Part shown: in pieces, positions 46,201 through 53,265 of the stretch | Position numbering within the stretch: position 1 is the first letter of the stretch | Layout of the letters: each line of letters opens with the position of its first letter | NCBI GenBank assembly: GCA_963708115.1 | Contig: CAVPRX010000001.1 | Coordinates: 992,001 to 1,056,000 of the forward strand | DNA length: 64,000 nt | Origin: VRUE01 sp963708115 | Lineage (GTDB): Bacteria > Actinomycetota > Thermoleophilia > Solirubrobacterales > 70-9 | Reading direction: 5' to 3' | Made by a program: the position numbers and the translations under genes | The notes under the pieces: model-generated | What the model was told of the DNA's origin: nothing | The model's input: only the letters and a program-made list of their open reading frames with translations | Database searches by the model: none

Positions 46201-47099
46201 TTGGGGATCAGCGTGAGCCTTTCCCCTTCCCGGACGACTTCAGCTCCCCCGTGTTCGTCTGAGCGCAGCTCAGCCCCTTCGGGAACCCCGATATCGAAGC
46301 GCAGGTCCTCCGGGCTTTCTTTGGATCGCAGCAGGTCGAATAGCTCGGCTCCAAAGCTATTGCCGGCAACCAACAGGTCGGTGTCCGGGAGCACCGAGGG
46401 GTAGAAGAGGTTCTTATCGCCGAAGCGGTTCGCCGAGCTGTCGGCGGCTCCGCTTTGGGCGATTTCGACACCTTCTTCGCCCACCTGGATCGGTTCGTCG
46501 GCCGAGTTGGGCAGAACGAGATCGGAGATCGCGTTTTCGGTGTGAAAGCCTTCCGGGGTCGATTCGAGGGAGAGGTCAACTTTGGCCAGCTGCCCTTCTT
46601 CGTCTTCGGTGCGCACCGGAACCGTCGTTTCGAGGAGCGAGCCTTCGCCTTCGTCTTTGACTACGGCGCCGGATTCACCGAGGGGCCGGACGAGCTGGGC
46701 GTCGCTGAGGAACCTGCTCGGATCGCTGTTCAGAGCTTCGAGCTGTTCGCTAAAGAGGCTCCTTAGGAGCTCTTCGGATTCCCCGGCGGAGACGTCGGCA
46801 AAAGCAAGCTGGGAGTCTTCGCGCTGTTCCTTGGCTTCTGGGGAAGAGAGCCACTCTTTCTGTTCGGCTTCTTCGCGTTCCGCTTCGCCGATTGCGTTGG
46901 AGATCTCGCCGGCATCCGGGACCTGAGTGGCCGCGACTTCTTCTTCTTTGCTGGTCGGCGGCGTGAAGCCCGTGGGTTCGGAAGGCGCTTCCGGCGGTTC
47001 CTCGGCGAGAACTGGCACCGTGGAGCTGATGAGCAGTATTACGGTGAACACCAGCAGCCAACGCACGTGACTCCCCACAACCCCTACCTTCGAACTCAA
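40272..47099 (-). CDS. 2275-residue secreted DUF6531/NHL-propeller protein with C-terminal S1-type protease
   Basis: A TTG start at 47099 has GGGAGG six bases upstream; a signal peptide follows (WLLVFTVILLISSTVPVLA). Residues about 770-830 hold a DUF6531-like segment (NVMNGNLVYHERDIDVEGPAV). Residues about 958-1545 hold twelve NHL repeats in two tandem six-bladed sets. Residues about 1580-1640 have one YD-like segment (YTYDTAARMTKVTLPNG). Near residues 1870-1960 a segment resembles streptogrisin-type propeptides (YAGFWVDHRNGGVLRV). The C-terminus is a chymotrypsin-fold protease: TAGHC (His about 2084), DDGEAIRL (Asp about 2127/2128), GDSGSPVF (Ser about 2210). No RHS core signature was seen. 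It resembles a polymorphic-toxin architecture with a protease tip. Confidence 0.85.
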   Translation of the reverse strand: MSSKVGVVGSHVRWLLVFTVILLISSTVPVLAEEPPEAPSEPTGFTPPTSKEEEVAATQVPDAGEISNAIGEAEREEAEQKEWLSSPEAKEQREDSQLAFADVSAGESEELLRSLFSEQLEALNSDPSRFLSDAQLVRPLGESGAVVKDEGEGSLLETTVPVRTEDEEGQLAKVDLSLESTPEGFHTENAISDLVLPNSADEPIQVGEEGVEIAQSGAADSSANRFGDKNLFYPSVLPDTDLLVAGNSFGAELFDLLRSKESPEDLRFDIGVPEGAELRSDEHGGAEVVREGERLTLIPKPYALDAQGTEIPVQLEVEGASIVVHVAHREGDYAYPALLDPIVEDWVNQGSNWYGGNNWAALSNGAWQWTSNNSNIHHDICCWEGSHAGLLTIFEPAFYGPEQFGQWAYRTRNEKVYITHAWLIPFNRADNGCGSQQPHDYTGLWNPGDKWAPIWLDYAKTYGNLSGDGVGQALVIGEGSGPPGVWLACQRTLYAGGVGIWLNDDWGPVISPTGIPSGWFSDTDYLNIDIYAGDEGLGVHRVTITPEGKPVIQDNVGYCTGLYGSSCPTNYTAHFAVTGDSFGEGIRTTGTVAEDPTGKTAGTQFTTKVDRTPPEVALSGQLAKATEEEVGFSEAQPPQSKEPPQEDEDDLSLPVYNLKIEAKDGSTATNLTKRSGVKNIEVFLDGKKQEVLWSALASCPGTSCSMNKTYPLKLTGLPAGEHKLEVIAVDFVGKKRERKIEFEYIPATGMNDEYVMQHFPLPDGQGSEAEENPTGPELAVNVMNGNLVYHERDIDVEGPAVDLEVERFYNSQLPDAQNTEWGDGWTLAQTPDLEPLKSEGSPNPNEADLLSNSGALQNDIALPMKAGEERFNPALRSTVTKKSDGGYELTDETGQSSTSVSFNENGRTEARLTDGYAKVDYAYEGGSLAEIAVDDPASAGGGPPGEAEDAPAADIPAYAESFGSLGSENGQLKAPGDVAVDGQGNLWVLDTNNNRIEKFNSKGQYLAKFGSTGSGNGQFKRPAAIAIAPNDDLLVADAGNTRIERFNPAGEYVSQFGSKGSANGQFGGTILGTGPEGLAIDGAGSIWVADTVNGRIEKFNSKGEFLKAVGSKGTGSGQLTQPMGIAFDAGGNLWTAEYGNNRLTVFNGAGEYLGQVGSAGSGDGQFNHPDAIEIDSHGNVWVSDQDNSRVERFDVAGQYQGQFGAKGSGAGQFSFVYAAGIASDDSGAIWVTDPNNNRVQKWVIPEYLSTYTDVIYDDAFGSSGSGDGQLSAPADIAIDQAGNSWVADRANNRIEKFDSKGEFVSKFGSSGTGNGQFKNPTAVAIDSAGNILVLDRGNQRVEKFSPAGAYLSKFGAKGTGNGQFEGSTILGTGPEGLAIDAHGNVWVADTQGGRVEKFGPEGEFLKVVGSKGSGAGQFGKPSGIDIGPGGKVWIADWQYNRVSVFNNAGEYLSQFGSEGTAGGQFNHPDAIDVDAKGNIWVGDQGNNRVQLFDHDGKYVDQLGSKGSGEEQLSLASPMGIATDGAGGVWVTDTANNRVQKWVAGNHFPDPEEEAPEPNDPAVEVDVSAGLVDSVVGEEAGTHEYAHAGALLTAHAGPEGETKYTYDTAARMTKVTLPNGTWGAITYNQTYGRVSSVTVDPAGAAPAKKTEFEFSDEPRRTVVISPDAPHVTYDIGADGSVLKWWNALQPPIFDDIAGTIYDNRGKELWAGDHNLSIQAHSEEGIASVKVIAGGNDLVDEKTCEQTGAPGIECTTEIDEWVTSTEEHSPGHLDLEVIITDRLGQMAAERFWVNIPPPPPPLAPGTPIPPKFRDIAKFRDEFGLDVVDPVANEIELNERIFNLIKAWYEPETPEGQGARATMERWGVPLRPRDVAELEYRDWYVEQNGPKIQAWGEANAPNTYAGFWVDHRNGGVLRVGFTSDQASSVSSLRGSGQLVATDRIGEFTTAPSHPISELVSLQGAIGTSDGASGGSLAGQITRAGIDMAKNVVKVGATNVGNVSAGLSSHYGASAPISVYADSGSSPSSRYTNEGTIKGGQIIGQLTGEDAIGKHYTRCTAGPTAWEKVGTSPTGQPEIAYFLLTAGHCFKEGVPVLRFHDSETLHTKTTKIGEQRSRHWQIYSDPQKFEDDGEAIRLEGGTLIGPKIVGGNASQGAGLAEIGMLVCESLGFRDKVECKPITGPAEVMPFYAGLKDSGPFWQIPVNIVEEHGDSGSPVFSPSTGKVVGMNVFGPPSTFTPLLPPPLPEKGPYPYFHPSRSQAPGLLNEPFMGEMHLVKE

Positions 47100-47402
47100 T
47101 TCTTGCCTCCCGGCTTTGAGACGGACGAGGTCCGTGCTTCTGAATCAATCGCCAGAGATGAACTGCCTCCGGCCGGGCGAGCCTATGCGGTAACAGGTCA
47201 GTCGCACAAGGGTACGTTGCAATGCCTTTATGAGTGCTTAACTTCAGGTGCGACTGAATCTATACGCTAAAAAATTTCTTACTAAAAAGTATGATGCCTA
47301 GGAGTCACTCCTATACACCTGAGTGCACTGGCAGACATGGGGCGCCTTCCTGCCCTGACCCAAGCGAGCCTTAGTTAAAGCAGAGAGCCCAGACCCGCGT
47401 TG
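47100..47402. promoter_or_regulatory. AT-rich upstream region of the giant protease gene
   Basis: No gene is visible in these 303 bases. The stretch around 47255-47300 is markedly AT-rich (ACTTTTTAGTAAGAAATTTT on the minus strand), unlike the surrounding DNA, and likely contains the promoter for the minus-strand giant gene. A Shine-Dalgarno GGGAGG precedes the TTG start. The left-over sequence shows no repeats I could identify. Confidence 0.4.
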
Positions 47403-48119
47403 TCAATAGCGCAGCGAAAAAGGCGGCGGATGGCAAGGGTGACGGAACACATCTGGGATGGGGCGTCCGCTTGACTCCACCTGGCCATCTTCCCCCTGCG
47501 CCACGGCGCTCACAGTTCGAGCCGCGACACAGGTAGGCAGTACAGCGCCGAAGACAAGGAATGGTTCTGGCTGTTCGAACCTTTCCAGGAGTGCTCCGGT
47601 CATCCGACCGAGAACAGCAGGGACCTGCTGATGTCGACCCCCCCGTCCGCCGCTCACTTCAACGGCTGACAGAGCTGGAGGAGCCAGGCCGCTGACTACG
47701 GTCACGCGAAAGCCTCGTCGACGAGTCCATCCGCCCCCTGACGCCGAGGTAATACAGAGGCCGGCACACACCGATTCCCAGGTCGCCCCGCTGGCTTTGC
47801 ATTCTCCGCCTTGCATGCTGCCCAGCCTGAGAGGCAGGACGCCAAAGCAAAACGTCCTCGACTTCATCTCGAAGGCCACCAGCTCCAGAGGCCCCGCGCC
47901 GGATCGGCCACAGCCAATGATCGTTGCCGGCACCCTGAGGTCGATAAAGCTCAATATCCCCAGCACACCGATCCAATGAGGCGCGGGTGCTCCAACCCGG
48001 CACTCGCCCTTCGCCGCAGAGCGCCCTGGGCTATCCAGTTGGCGGTTAGCGGCCAGCGCCGGAGCGGAGAACCCAACCATGAACATCGCAACAGTGATGA
48101 GCAGCAAGGTTCGCGACAC
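47403..48119 (-). CDS. Small secreted protein of unknown function
   Basis: From a GTG at 48119 the product is 238 residues, with a signal peptide (LLLITVAMFMVGFSAPALAA). The mature part has cysteine-containing segments (GECRVGAP, IIGCGRSGAGPLELVAFEMKSRTFC, GGECKASG, VCAGLCIT). I do not recognise the family. The frame continues upstream to 48278, but the signal peptide supports the internal GTG. The C-terminal half reads less like a conserved protein, so the gene may be partly decayed. Confidence 0.5.
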   Translation of the reverse strand: MSRTLLLITVAMFMVGFSAPALAANRQLDSPGRSAAKGECRVGAPAPHWIGVLGILSFIDLRVPATIIGCGRSGAGPLELVAFEMKSRTFCFGVLPLRLGSMQGGECKASGATWESVCAGLCITSASGGGWTRRRGFRVTVVSGLAPPALSAVEVSGGRGGRHQQVPAVLGRMTGALLERFEQPEPFLVFGAVLPTCVAARTVSAVAQGEDGQVESSGRPIPDVFRHPCHPPPFSLRY

Positions 48120-48250
48120 ATGAGAACCTTGGGCAGACAGGCGATCGGCTAGTGCCCTCGCATGGCTGAAACATCCGTGGTTCGACGATTCGGATCGAGG
48201 AGCGCCGAAGAGGAGTGGCTGTCTCTCGGCCCAGTTGGAATTCGAGGGGC

Positions 48251-48580
48251 TCATCGTCGGCGGTACGATTCGCGCCATTCCTTCAGCCGCTCAAAGAGAT
48301 CTTCGGCAGGGTGACCCGGGAGACAGTAGAAATGCTCAATAGATCCTCCAATCTCATGTTGGTGAACAAGGTGGATAAGACCGGATCGGCACAACGTGGT
48401 GATGTGGTGGTTGACCCTCGAGAGTGGTACTTGAAGCTCATAGGCGGTCTCCTTTGGGGACAAGGTCCGTCCACCGTCCATCGCGAGCAGATCGAGGATG
48501 GAAAGGCGTAATGGGTGCGCTTCCGTTCTAGCGACGCGCTCCCAGTTGATTTCGTCCGGCGAGTCGCTCTGGCCGGTCAT
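48251..48580 (-). CDS. Winged helix-turn-helix protein
   Basis: The product is 109 residues. RTEAHPLRLSILDLLAMDGGRTLSPKETAYELQVPLSRVNHHITTLCRSGLIHLV is an ArsR-like winged helix with a hairpin wing (EHFYCLPG). A decayed second copy of its N-terminal half lies immediately upstream (48590-48733). Its ligand or target is unknown; no metal-binding cysteine pair of ArsR type is seen. Confidence 0.75.
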   Translation of the reverse strand: MTGQSDSPDEINWERVARTEAHPLRLSILDLLAMDGGRTLSPKETAYELQVPLSRVNHHITTLCRSGLIHLVHQHEIGGSIEHFYCLPGHPAEDLFERLKEWRESYRRR

Positions 48581-48589
48581 GACGAAGGT

Positions 48590-48733
48590 CCAGGTCGCGC
48601 TTGCAGCTCGTAGGCCATCTCTTCTGGGAACAATGCTCGTCCGCTGTCCATTACAACCAGTTCAAGGATAGGAACGCGAAGCAGGAAGTGCTTCTAGCTC
48701 TCGGGGATTGATTTCGTCGCCCTGACTGGTCAC
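48590..48733 (-). pseudogene. Decayed copy of the adjacent winged-helix gene
   Basis: Starting from a GTG at 48733, the translated pieces TSQGDEIN, LRVPILELVVMDSGRAL and PEEMAYELQARP align with SDSPDEIN, LRLSILDLLAMDGGRTL and PKETAYELQVPL of the intact neighbour. The pieces are in different frames and broken by a stop. It is a truncated duplication of about 140 bases. Confidence 0.65.
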
Positions 48734-48999
48734 GACGCCGCTCCCCCGTCGAGTGAGTCAAGATCCGCAGAGGTGTACGGCGATGGGGGAACCAGCGCCG
48801 ACCAATCTGGGCTGCATGATCTTCCGAGAAGGGGATTGGCTTTTTGCAGCCATGGCCCCATGCCCAAGGCACCATTTGCGAAATGATCAAGCAACGGCAA
48901 CTGCGGCCAAGACCAAGTTGTCCATCCTCCGTACTGCTCGGTAGTCGCAGTCCCTGCGTCCCTCCGCTCACTAGACGGGAAGGGATCGGGACGAAGAAG

Positions 49000-49299
49000 T
49001 CAGGCATTGAAAATCTCATCCGCGCGGAGGGCGATGTGTGTCGGTTCGACTACCTTCCCGTTCTGGCGAACTAAGCCAGAGCGTTCGAGCACCAAGAGCG
49101 CATCGAGAGTCAGCGTCGCGATGCGATCCGCATGGCTCGGCCTGTCTTTCATCCACCGGATCAGTTCCTCAGGGGTCAGGCGGTCGGGGTGCAGGATGAT
49201 GATTTCCGAAAGAAGTTCCTGCTCGACAAGCAGATCGCACTTCTTGGGCGAGGAATTACTCATCCCTCTCGCTAGTTGGGTACTACCGTAATACTGCAT
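49000..49299 (-). CDS. Small hypothetical protein of the island
   Basis: The product is up to 99 residues; an internal ATG at 49263 would give 87. It contains LLSEIIILHPDRLTPEELIRWM and LERSGLVRQNGKVVEPTHIALRADEIF, which looks like a small helical, possibly winged-helix, domain. The same sequence pattern recurs in the broken gene at 52372-52691, so this is a recognisable family inside the island. Function unknown. Confidence 0.65.
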   Translation of the reverse strand: MQYYGSTQLARGMSNSSPKKCDLLVEQELLSEIIILHPDRLTPEELIRWMKDRPSHADRIATLTLDALLVLERSGLVRQNGKVVEPTHIALRADEIFNA

Positions 49300-49363
49300 C
49301 GGTATATCTGAGGCGGGGACCCTATTCGCGTCCTCCGCCTGGCGTCAATACTGAAATTTCAGT

Positions 49364-50158
49364 TCAAAATTTTGGCGCCGATTTACCGCGAGATGCCCGG
49401 GCGAAATAGAGCATCTTCACGTGCTTGGTTTCATCCACCGGCTGATGGAGTGAACCTTCGGTGTCTTGGCCGAAGACTCCTAGACATTCGAGGTCGGCGG
49501 CCTCCAAAGCATCAAGGATCTCCGCTTCAAAGAAATTGCGTTGGCGATGGGTGTGGCGCATGTCCTTGCACTCGACACCGTGTCTCTCGACTTCAAAAGT
49601 CGCTTCGCAAATCGAGCCCGGGAGCTGGTCGCGGCTCGCGTGGCCATTCCAGATCAAGCGTAGTCCCCTTTCCTCGACCACCAAACGTTCGGCGAAGAAG
49701 GTGCGGTAGGTCAACACCGTGTTTATGTCGAAGACCAGAAGACCGCCAACCGCAAGGTTCTCGCGCATGGAGTTCAGCGCCGACTCCAGATCACCAGCAT
49801 TAACTAGGTAATTCACAGAATCGTTCAGCGACCAGACGAGATCGAAGCTGCCGAAGCGCGGCAGCTTGCGCATGTCTGCCACCTCAAGTCGAACGACATC
49901 GCCAACCTTCTCTCGGGCGATCTCAAGCATTGTTGGCGAAATGTCGCAGCCGACTACCTCCCATCCTCGCGTGAGCATCGGGATGAGACTCTTGCCAGTG
50001 CCGCAGCCGACATCGAGCAAAAGCCGACCCGTCAGTCCGTACTGGGTTAGGCGTGGCAGTACTTCAGCCAGCCATCCCTCATAGTCAAGACTTCTGGTGA
50101 AGTCATCATAGGCGGGAGCGAATGCGTCGTATGCGAGCTTCGCGTGGTCCTCCTTCAA
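49364..50158 (-). CDS. SAM-dependent class I methyltransferase (island copy)
   Basis: The product is 264 residues. Motif I RLLLDVGCGTGKSLIPMLTRG and CDISPTML identify the family, and LVWSLNDSVNYLV follows. It is clearly related along its whole length to the backbone protein at 22506-23298. A perfect palindrome CTGAAATTTCAG (49351-49362) lies just after its stop. Substrate unknown. Confidence 0.87.
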   Translation of the reverse strand: MKEDHAKLAYDAFAPAYDDFTRSLDYEGWLAEVLPRLTQYGLTGRLLLDVGCGTGKSLIPMLTRGWEVVGCDISPTMLEIAREKVGDVVRLEVADMRKLPRFGSFDLVWSLNDSVNYLVNAGDLESALNSMRENLAVGGLLVFDINTVLTYRTFFAERLVVEERGLRLIWNGHASRDQLPGSICEATFEVERHGVECKDMRHTHRQRNFFEAEILDALEAADLECLGVFGQDTEGSLHQPVDETKHVKMLYFARASRGKSAPKF

Positions 50159-50210
50159 TGCTGCCGCCCAAGGGAATCCATGCTACGCAAATACGCTCTT
50201 TTTGAGCGCC

Positions 50211-51446
50211 TCACCACTCTTTGATCGAGTTGGTCGGAGATTCAAACATCGCCAGCCCGACAGTCATCCAGACAGGCCTGCCCCCTGACCGGGCCATGCG
50301 TTCCTTGGCTTTGGCTGCCTCATCGAGGATGAAGCCATGTAGCGCATTACAAGCTGCTGCCAGCTTCTCCCAGCCCTCATGGTCCAGAAGGAGAAGTGAC
50401 CAAGTGAGGTATCTGTCAGTACGAGCGTCAAAGGTCTCCGCCTTCATGGCCTCTTTGACGTGCTCGGAGAGCTGTTCGAAGGTTTTCCAGCTATCCGTCT
50501 CTCCGACCAAGGGCGGTACATCGGCCCAAGGGCCATCATCAAAGACTGCGGGTCCGGCAGCGCGGAAGAATTTCTCCTTGCCGTTTCGGCACTTTCCCTT
50601 CGTCTTCGTTCTGATCTGCTTCACCCAACCCGCATCCTCCATAAGCTTGAACCGCCAGTGAATGCCGCTGCGGGAACCGCCGAACTCGCGATGAAATTGC
50701 GCGGCACTCATCTCTCGCTGGTTCGTCTCCTCCACGATACGAAGGCATACTTCGTCTTTGAGCACTTTCGAAAGGCGCAGGTGGAATGGAGCTAACGGGC
50801 CTTTTGCCTCCACCAAACTGGACTCCGCTCGTTCCTCGCCTGGTGGCGGAGCTTCGAACGCGACAAGGGAGATGCCCGCAACCATTGGTGCCTCTCCGGA
50901 GTGATGCATTCGAAGTTTGGCGTCACCCTGCTCGTCAAAGCTGGATAAGAACAGGGCATCTATAGCTGCGGTCACGCGGCCCCAGCCAAGCTCATCGAGT
51001 AAGAGCGGCGTGCATGAATGATGCCGATCTGGCCGGGCATCGAACGTTCCGTTTTCCATCGAATATCGAAATCGCTCTCCTAGCTGCTTGAAAGTTCTCC
51101 AGCTGAAAGAAATCCGGATGGAAAGCGGCAACAGCGCCCAAGTCTCATCATCGAAGACGGCGAGTTCGGTCGTCCGATAGAAATGCTCGGTCGCTCCACG
51201 GCGGCTGCCCCCCGGTCCCTCGGTCCGGAAGCGGCGAAGCCAGCCGTGTTCCTCGAGCTTTTCGAAGTTCTTTCTGATGCGGGACTCTGAGCTACCCCCG
51301 AACTCTTGATGGAACTGCTTCGGGCTCATTTCCCGCATAGAAAGCTCGGTGACGATTCTCAGCCGAAGCTCGACGGCGAAGACGACAGACAAGCGCCGCA
51401 AGTAGGCCACCCGGTCCTTGATCCCAACCGCAACTCTCGCCGCCAC
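50211..51446 (-). CDS. Tandemly duplicated winged-helix regulator
   Basis: The product is 411 residues made of two similar halves of about 200 residues. The first has LRLRIVTELSMREMSPKQFHQEFGGSSESRIRKNFEKLEEHGWLRRF, the second VCLRIVEETNQREMSAAQFHREFGGSRSGIHWRFKLMEDAGWVKQI. Each is a winged helix followed by an alpha-helical region ending in the LLLDE-GW / LLLDHEGW motif. An intramolecular pseudo-dimer that binds DNA as one chain is the likely outcome. No ligand or target is evident. Confidence 0.75.
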   Translation of the reverse strand: MAARVAVGIKDRVAYLRRLSVVFAVELRLRIVTELSMREMSPKQFHQEFGGSSESRIRKNFEKLEEHGWLRRFRTEGPGGSRRGATEHFYRTTELAVFDDETWALLPLSIRISFSWRTFKQLGERFRYSMENGTFDARPDRHHSCTPLLLDELGWGRVTAAIDALFLSSFDEQGDAKLRMHHSGEAPMVAGISLVAFEAPPPGEERAESSLVEAKGPLAPFHLRLSKVLKDEVCLRIVEETNQREMSAAQFHREFGGSRSGIHWRFKLMEDAGWVKQIRTKTKGKCRNGKEKFFRAAGPAVFDDGPWADVPPLVGETDSWKTFEQLSEHVKEAMKAETFDARTDRYLTWSLLLLDHEGWEKLAAACNALHGFILDEAAKAKERMARSGGRPVWMTVGLAMFESPTNSIKEW

Positions 51447-51589
51447 TTGATCCCCTCCGAATAGCTCGCTTCTGCCTGAGCGCCCAGAGTCTATGTGCTT
51501 ATCCAGATGAAACCGAGCACGTATCTAAATGGGTCGCGTTTGCGCTTTACTCAAATAATCTAGAGTATCTATAAGGGAGGTGAGGACCG

Positions 51590-51649
51590 ATGAAGGTCAT
51601 AGCGACCCACACGACTCTGCCGGTGATTTCCGTAACGAAGTCCGGCTAA
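51590..51649 (+). CDS. Possible 19-residue leader peptide
   Basis: ATG 51590 is preceded by a very strong Shine-Dalgarno (AGGGAGGTGAGG) and ends with TAA at 51649 after 19 residues (KVIATHTTLPVISVTKSG). An AT-rich promoter-like stretch (CTTTACTC, then TAGAGTATCTATAA) sits upstream. The gene-free 155 bases that follow lead to the XRE gene at 51805. It may be a leader or a small independent peptide; nothing else supports it. Confidence 0.4.
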   Translation: MKVIATHTTLPVISVTKSG

Positions 51650-51804
51650 TTCCGCATTTCTACGGCAATTGAGCCGGACTCCCGGTCTCGTGGCTGGGAG
51701 TTCGGCGCAGTGCTCTGCGGCAAATGCAACCCTCGGGGTGCGATCTCACTTTGTCGTGAAATGCGACGTGATCGGGTGACTACAAGCGCCTACGCTGCCC
51801 GCGC

Positions 51805-52089
51805 ATGGCATCGGCTGCCCACAAACAGAAGGGGGATTTACGCTCTTCAAAGAGCTCCATTGCCGCGACGTTCGGCAAAAACCTCCGTGCCTGCCGGCTT
51901 CGCGCGAAACTCTCCCAGGAAGAACTCAGTTTTCAAACCTCTCTTCACCGGACCGAGATCAGCCTGCTTGAGCGGGGGCGTCGCGAACCCAGGCTCGGAA
52001 CAATCATCAAGCTCGCGAGCACGCTCTCAGTTCCCCTTGGAACGCTTTGCAGTGGAATCGACTGGCGACCCGCAAAGAGCGAGAAGTGA
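51805..52089 (+). CDS. XRE-family helix-turn-helix regulator
   Basis: The product is 94 residues. FGKNLRACRLRAKLSQEELSFQTSLHRTEISLLERGRREPRLGTIIKLASTLSVPLGTL is a complete lambda-repressor-like domain. Its stop overlaps the GTG of the next gene (GTGA), so the two proteins are made together. It probably regulates this island segment. Confidence 0.85.
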   Translation: MASAAHKQKGDLRSSKSSIAATFGKNLRACRLRAKLSQEELSFQTSLHRTEISLLERGRREPRLGTIIKLASTLSVPLGTLCSGIDWRPAKSEK

Positions 52090-52355
52090 CCGAGGGAAAC
52101 GACCCGGACCAATTCTGGGTGACGCTTTGCGTGCGTCTCCTCCATCCCATCCAGATTCAAATAATCGAATCGATGTTTTGGATCGACTACCCGCTGTCAG
52201 CGTCCGACCTTGTCAAGGTCTTTGATGGGGAGACGTACCTCGGCACGATCGCTTACCACATGCACCGCCTCAAATCGCTGGGAGCGTTCAGGGCAGCCGG
52301 CAAACGCGATCCGGTGAGGGGAACGACCGAAAAGCTCTACCTGCTCGCCACCTAA
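52086..52355 (+). CDS. Winged-helix protein coupled to the XRE gene
   Basis: The product is 89 residues from the GTG overlapping the XRE stop. LLHPIQIQIIESMFWIDYPLSASDLVKVFDGETYLGTIAYHMHRLKSLGAFRAAG reads as an ArsR-like winged helix with a short wing (EKLYLLAT). It resembles, in layout, the protein at 48251-48580. A broken copy of the 49000-49299 gene family follows. Confidence 0.75.
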   Translation: MTEGNDPDQFWVTLCVRLLHPIQIQIIESMFWIDYPLSASDLVKVFDGETYLGTIAYHMHRLKSLGAFRAAGKRDPVRGTTEKLYLLAT

Positions 52356-52371
52356 CTCGCTGACGAAGCGT

Positions 52372-52691
52372 ATGGAGGCGCTACTTGGGCACCGTAGGAA
52401 CCCGGTTGACCAGATTCTGAAACTGATGGCCTCAATCAAATGCAAGACCCCGGAAGTGCATCGACAGGCCACGCAGGATCTTCTATCAGAGATCCTCAGC
52501 TTGCACCCGACCATCTGACCCCGAGGAGCTGGTCATCGGGATGAGAGGCAGGTCCAGCGACAAAGATCGCAAAGAGATCCTCGACGTGCTCTACGAGCTC
52601 CGGCGCTCTGGGCTTGGCTCGAATGAACGGAGCTGTAGTCGAACCGACATACGCTGCTCGTTGCGCTGCCGAAATTTTCGAGGTCCCTTGA
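52372..52691 (+). pseudogene. Broken relative of the small protein at 49000-49299
   Basis: ATG 52372 begins MEALLGHRRNPVDQIL, and the frame stops at 52520 after LLSEILSLHPTI. Shifted frames then give TPEELVIGM and, after one further break, LARMNGAVVEPTYAARCAAEIFEVP. These align in order with LLSEIIILHPDR, TPEELIRWM and LVRQNGKVVEPTHIALRADEIF. Deletions and an insertion are both needed, unlike the backbone frame breaks, so this is genuine decay. Confidence 0.65.
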
Positions 52692-52905
52692 CCGCTCGCA
52701 ACTGGTGGCGTCTCTAGTTCCGAGAACCCCAACCCCAGAAGTCCATGCGTCCTGGACGAGAACTTGCCGAGCGTCGGCGACTGGGACGGTAGCCGAGCTG
52801 CTTGGACATCCAGCCCAGCTCCATTTTCAGGAAGGCAGATCAGCGTCAGCAGGACTCACGATTGCCAGCCCCCTGGGTGCGACAACGCAGGTAGCCTTGG
52901 GCTGT

Positions 52906-53265
52906 CTACTCCTTTAGCGCGTAACCGGCGCCTTCCTTGACAACTAGCTTCTCGGCGCGGGCCTTGGCGATTAGGCTGTGGACTTGGCTTGGCGAGACAC
53001 CGATCTCGCTGGCGAGTTCCGAGGGCCGGACGCCCGGCTTGGCTTTGATCGCTGCGAGCAGCTGTTCGCGGCGCTTGCCGCGAGGCGCCTGAGAGCGACG
53101 GCCGCGCTTGCCAGCGGATCGTTTGCGCCTGGGCTTGGGTGCCAGGGGCCGCGAGTGCTCGGCCCCCAGGCCCATTAGGGCTCGTTCCAACTGCTGGGTC
53201 TCGGCCCCTAGATCACGCAAGCGGTCCGTGATTAGGTTGCGGGCGGCGGCGGTCGTCTCTGACAT
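52906..53265 (-). CDS. Basic helix-turn-helix DNA-binding protein
   Basis: The product is 119 residues from ATG 53265, preceded by GAGGAACAG. The N-terminus is helical (ARNLITDRLRDLGAETQQLERAL), the middle very basic (PKPRRKRSAGKRGRRSQAPRGKRR), and the C-terminus a winged helix (KPGVRPSELASEIGVSPSQVHSLIAKARAEKLVVKEGAGYAL). This arrangement is common in actinobacterial chromatin- or AsnC-like regulators. It is the last gene of the island before the tRNA. Confidence 0.8.
   Translation of the reverse strand: MSETTAAARNLITDRLRDLGAETQQLERALMGLGAEHSRPLAPKPRRKRSAGKRGRRSQAPRGKRREQLLAAIKAKPGVRPSELASEIGVSPSQVHSLIAKARAEKLVVKEGAGYALKE

Noticed and set aside
40272..47099. Calling the giant protein a complete RHS toxin
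   Set aside because: Only one YD-like segment and no RHS core signature are visible; DUF6531 plus propellers plus protease is a safer description.
47659..48003. Arg/Gly-rich frame overlapping the small secreted protein
   Set aside because: It is a shifted shadow of the frame with the signal peptide and has no start signal.
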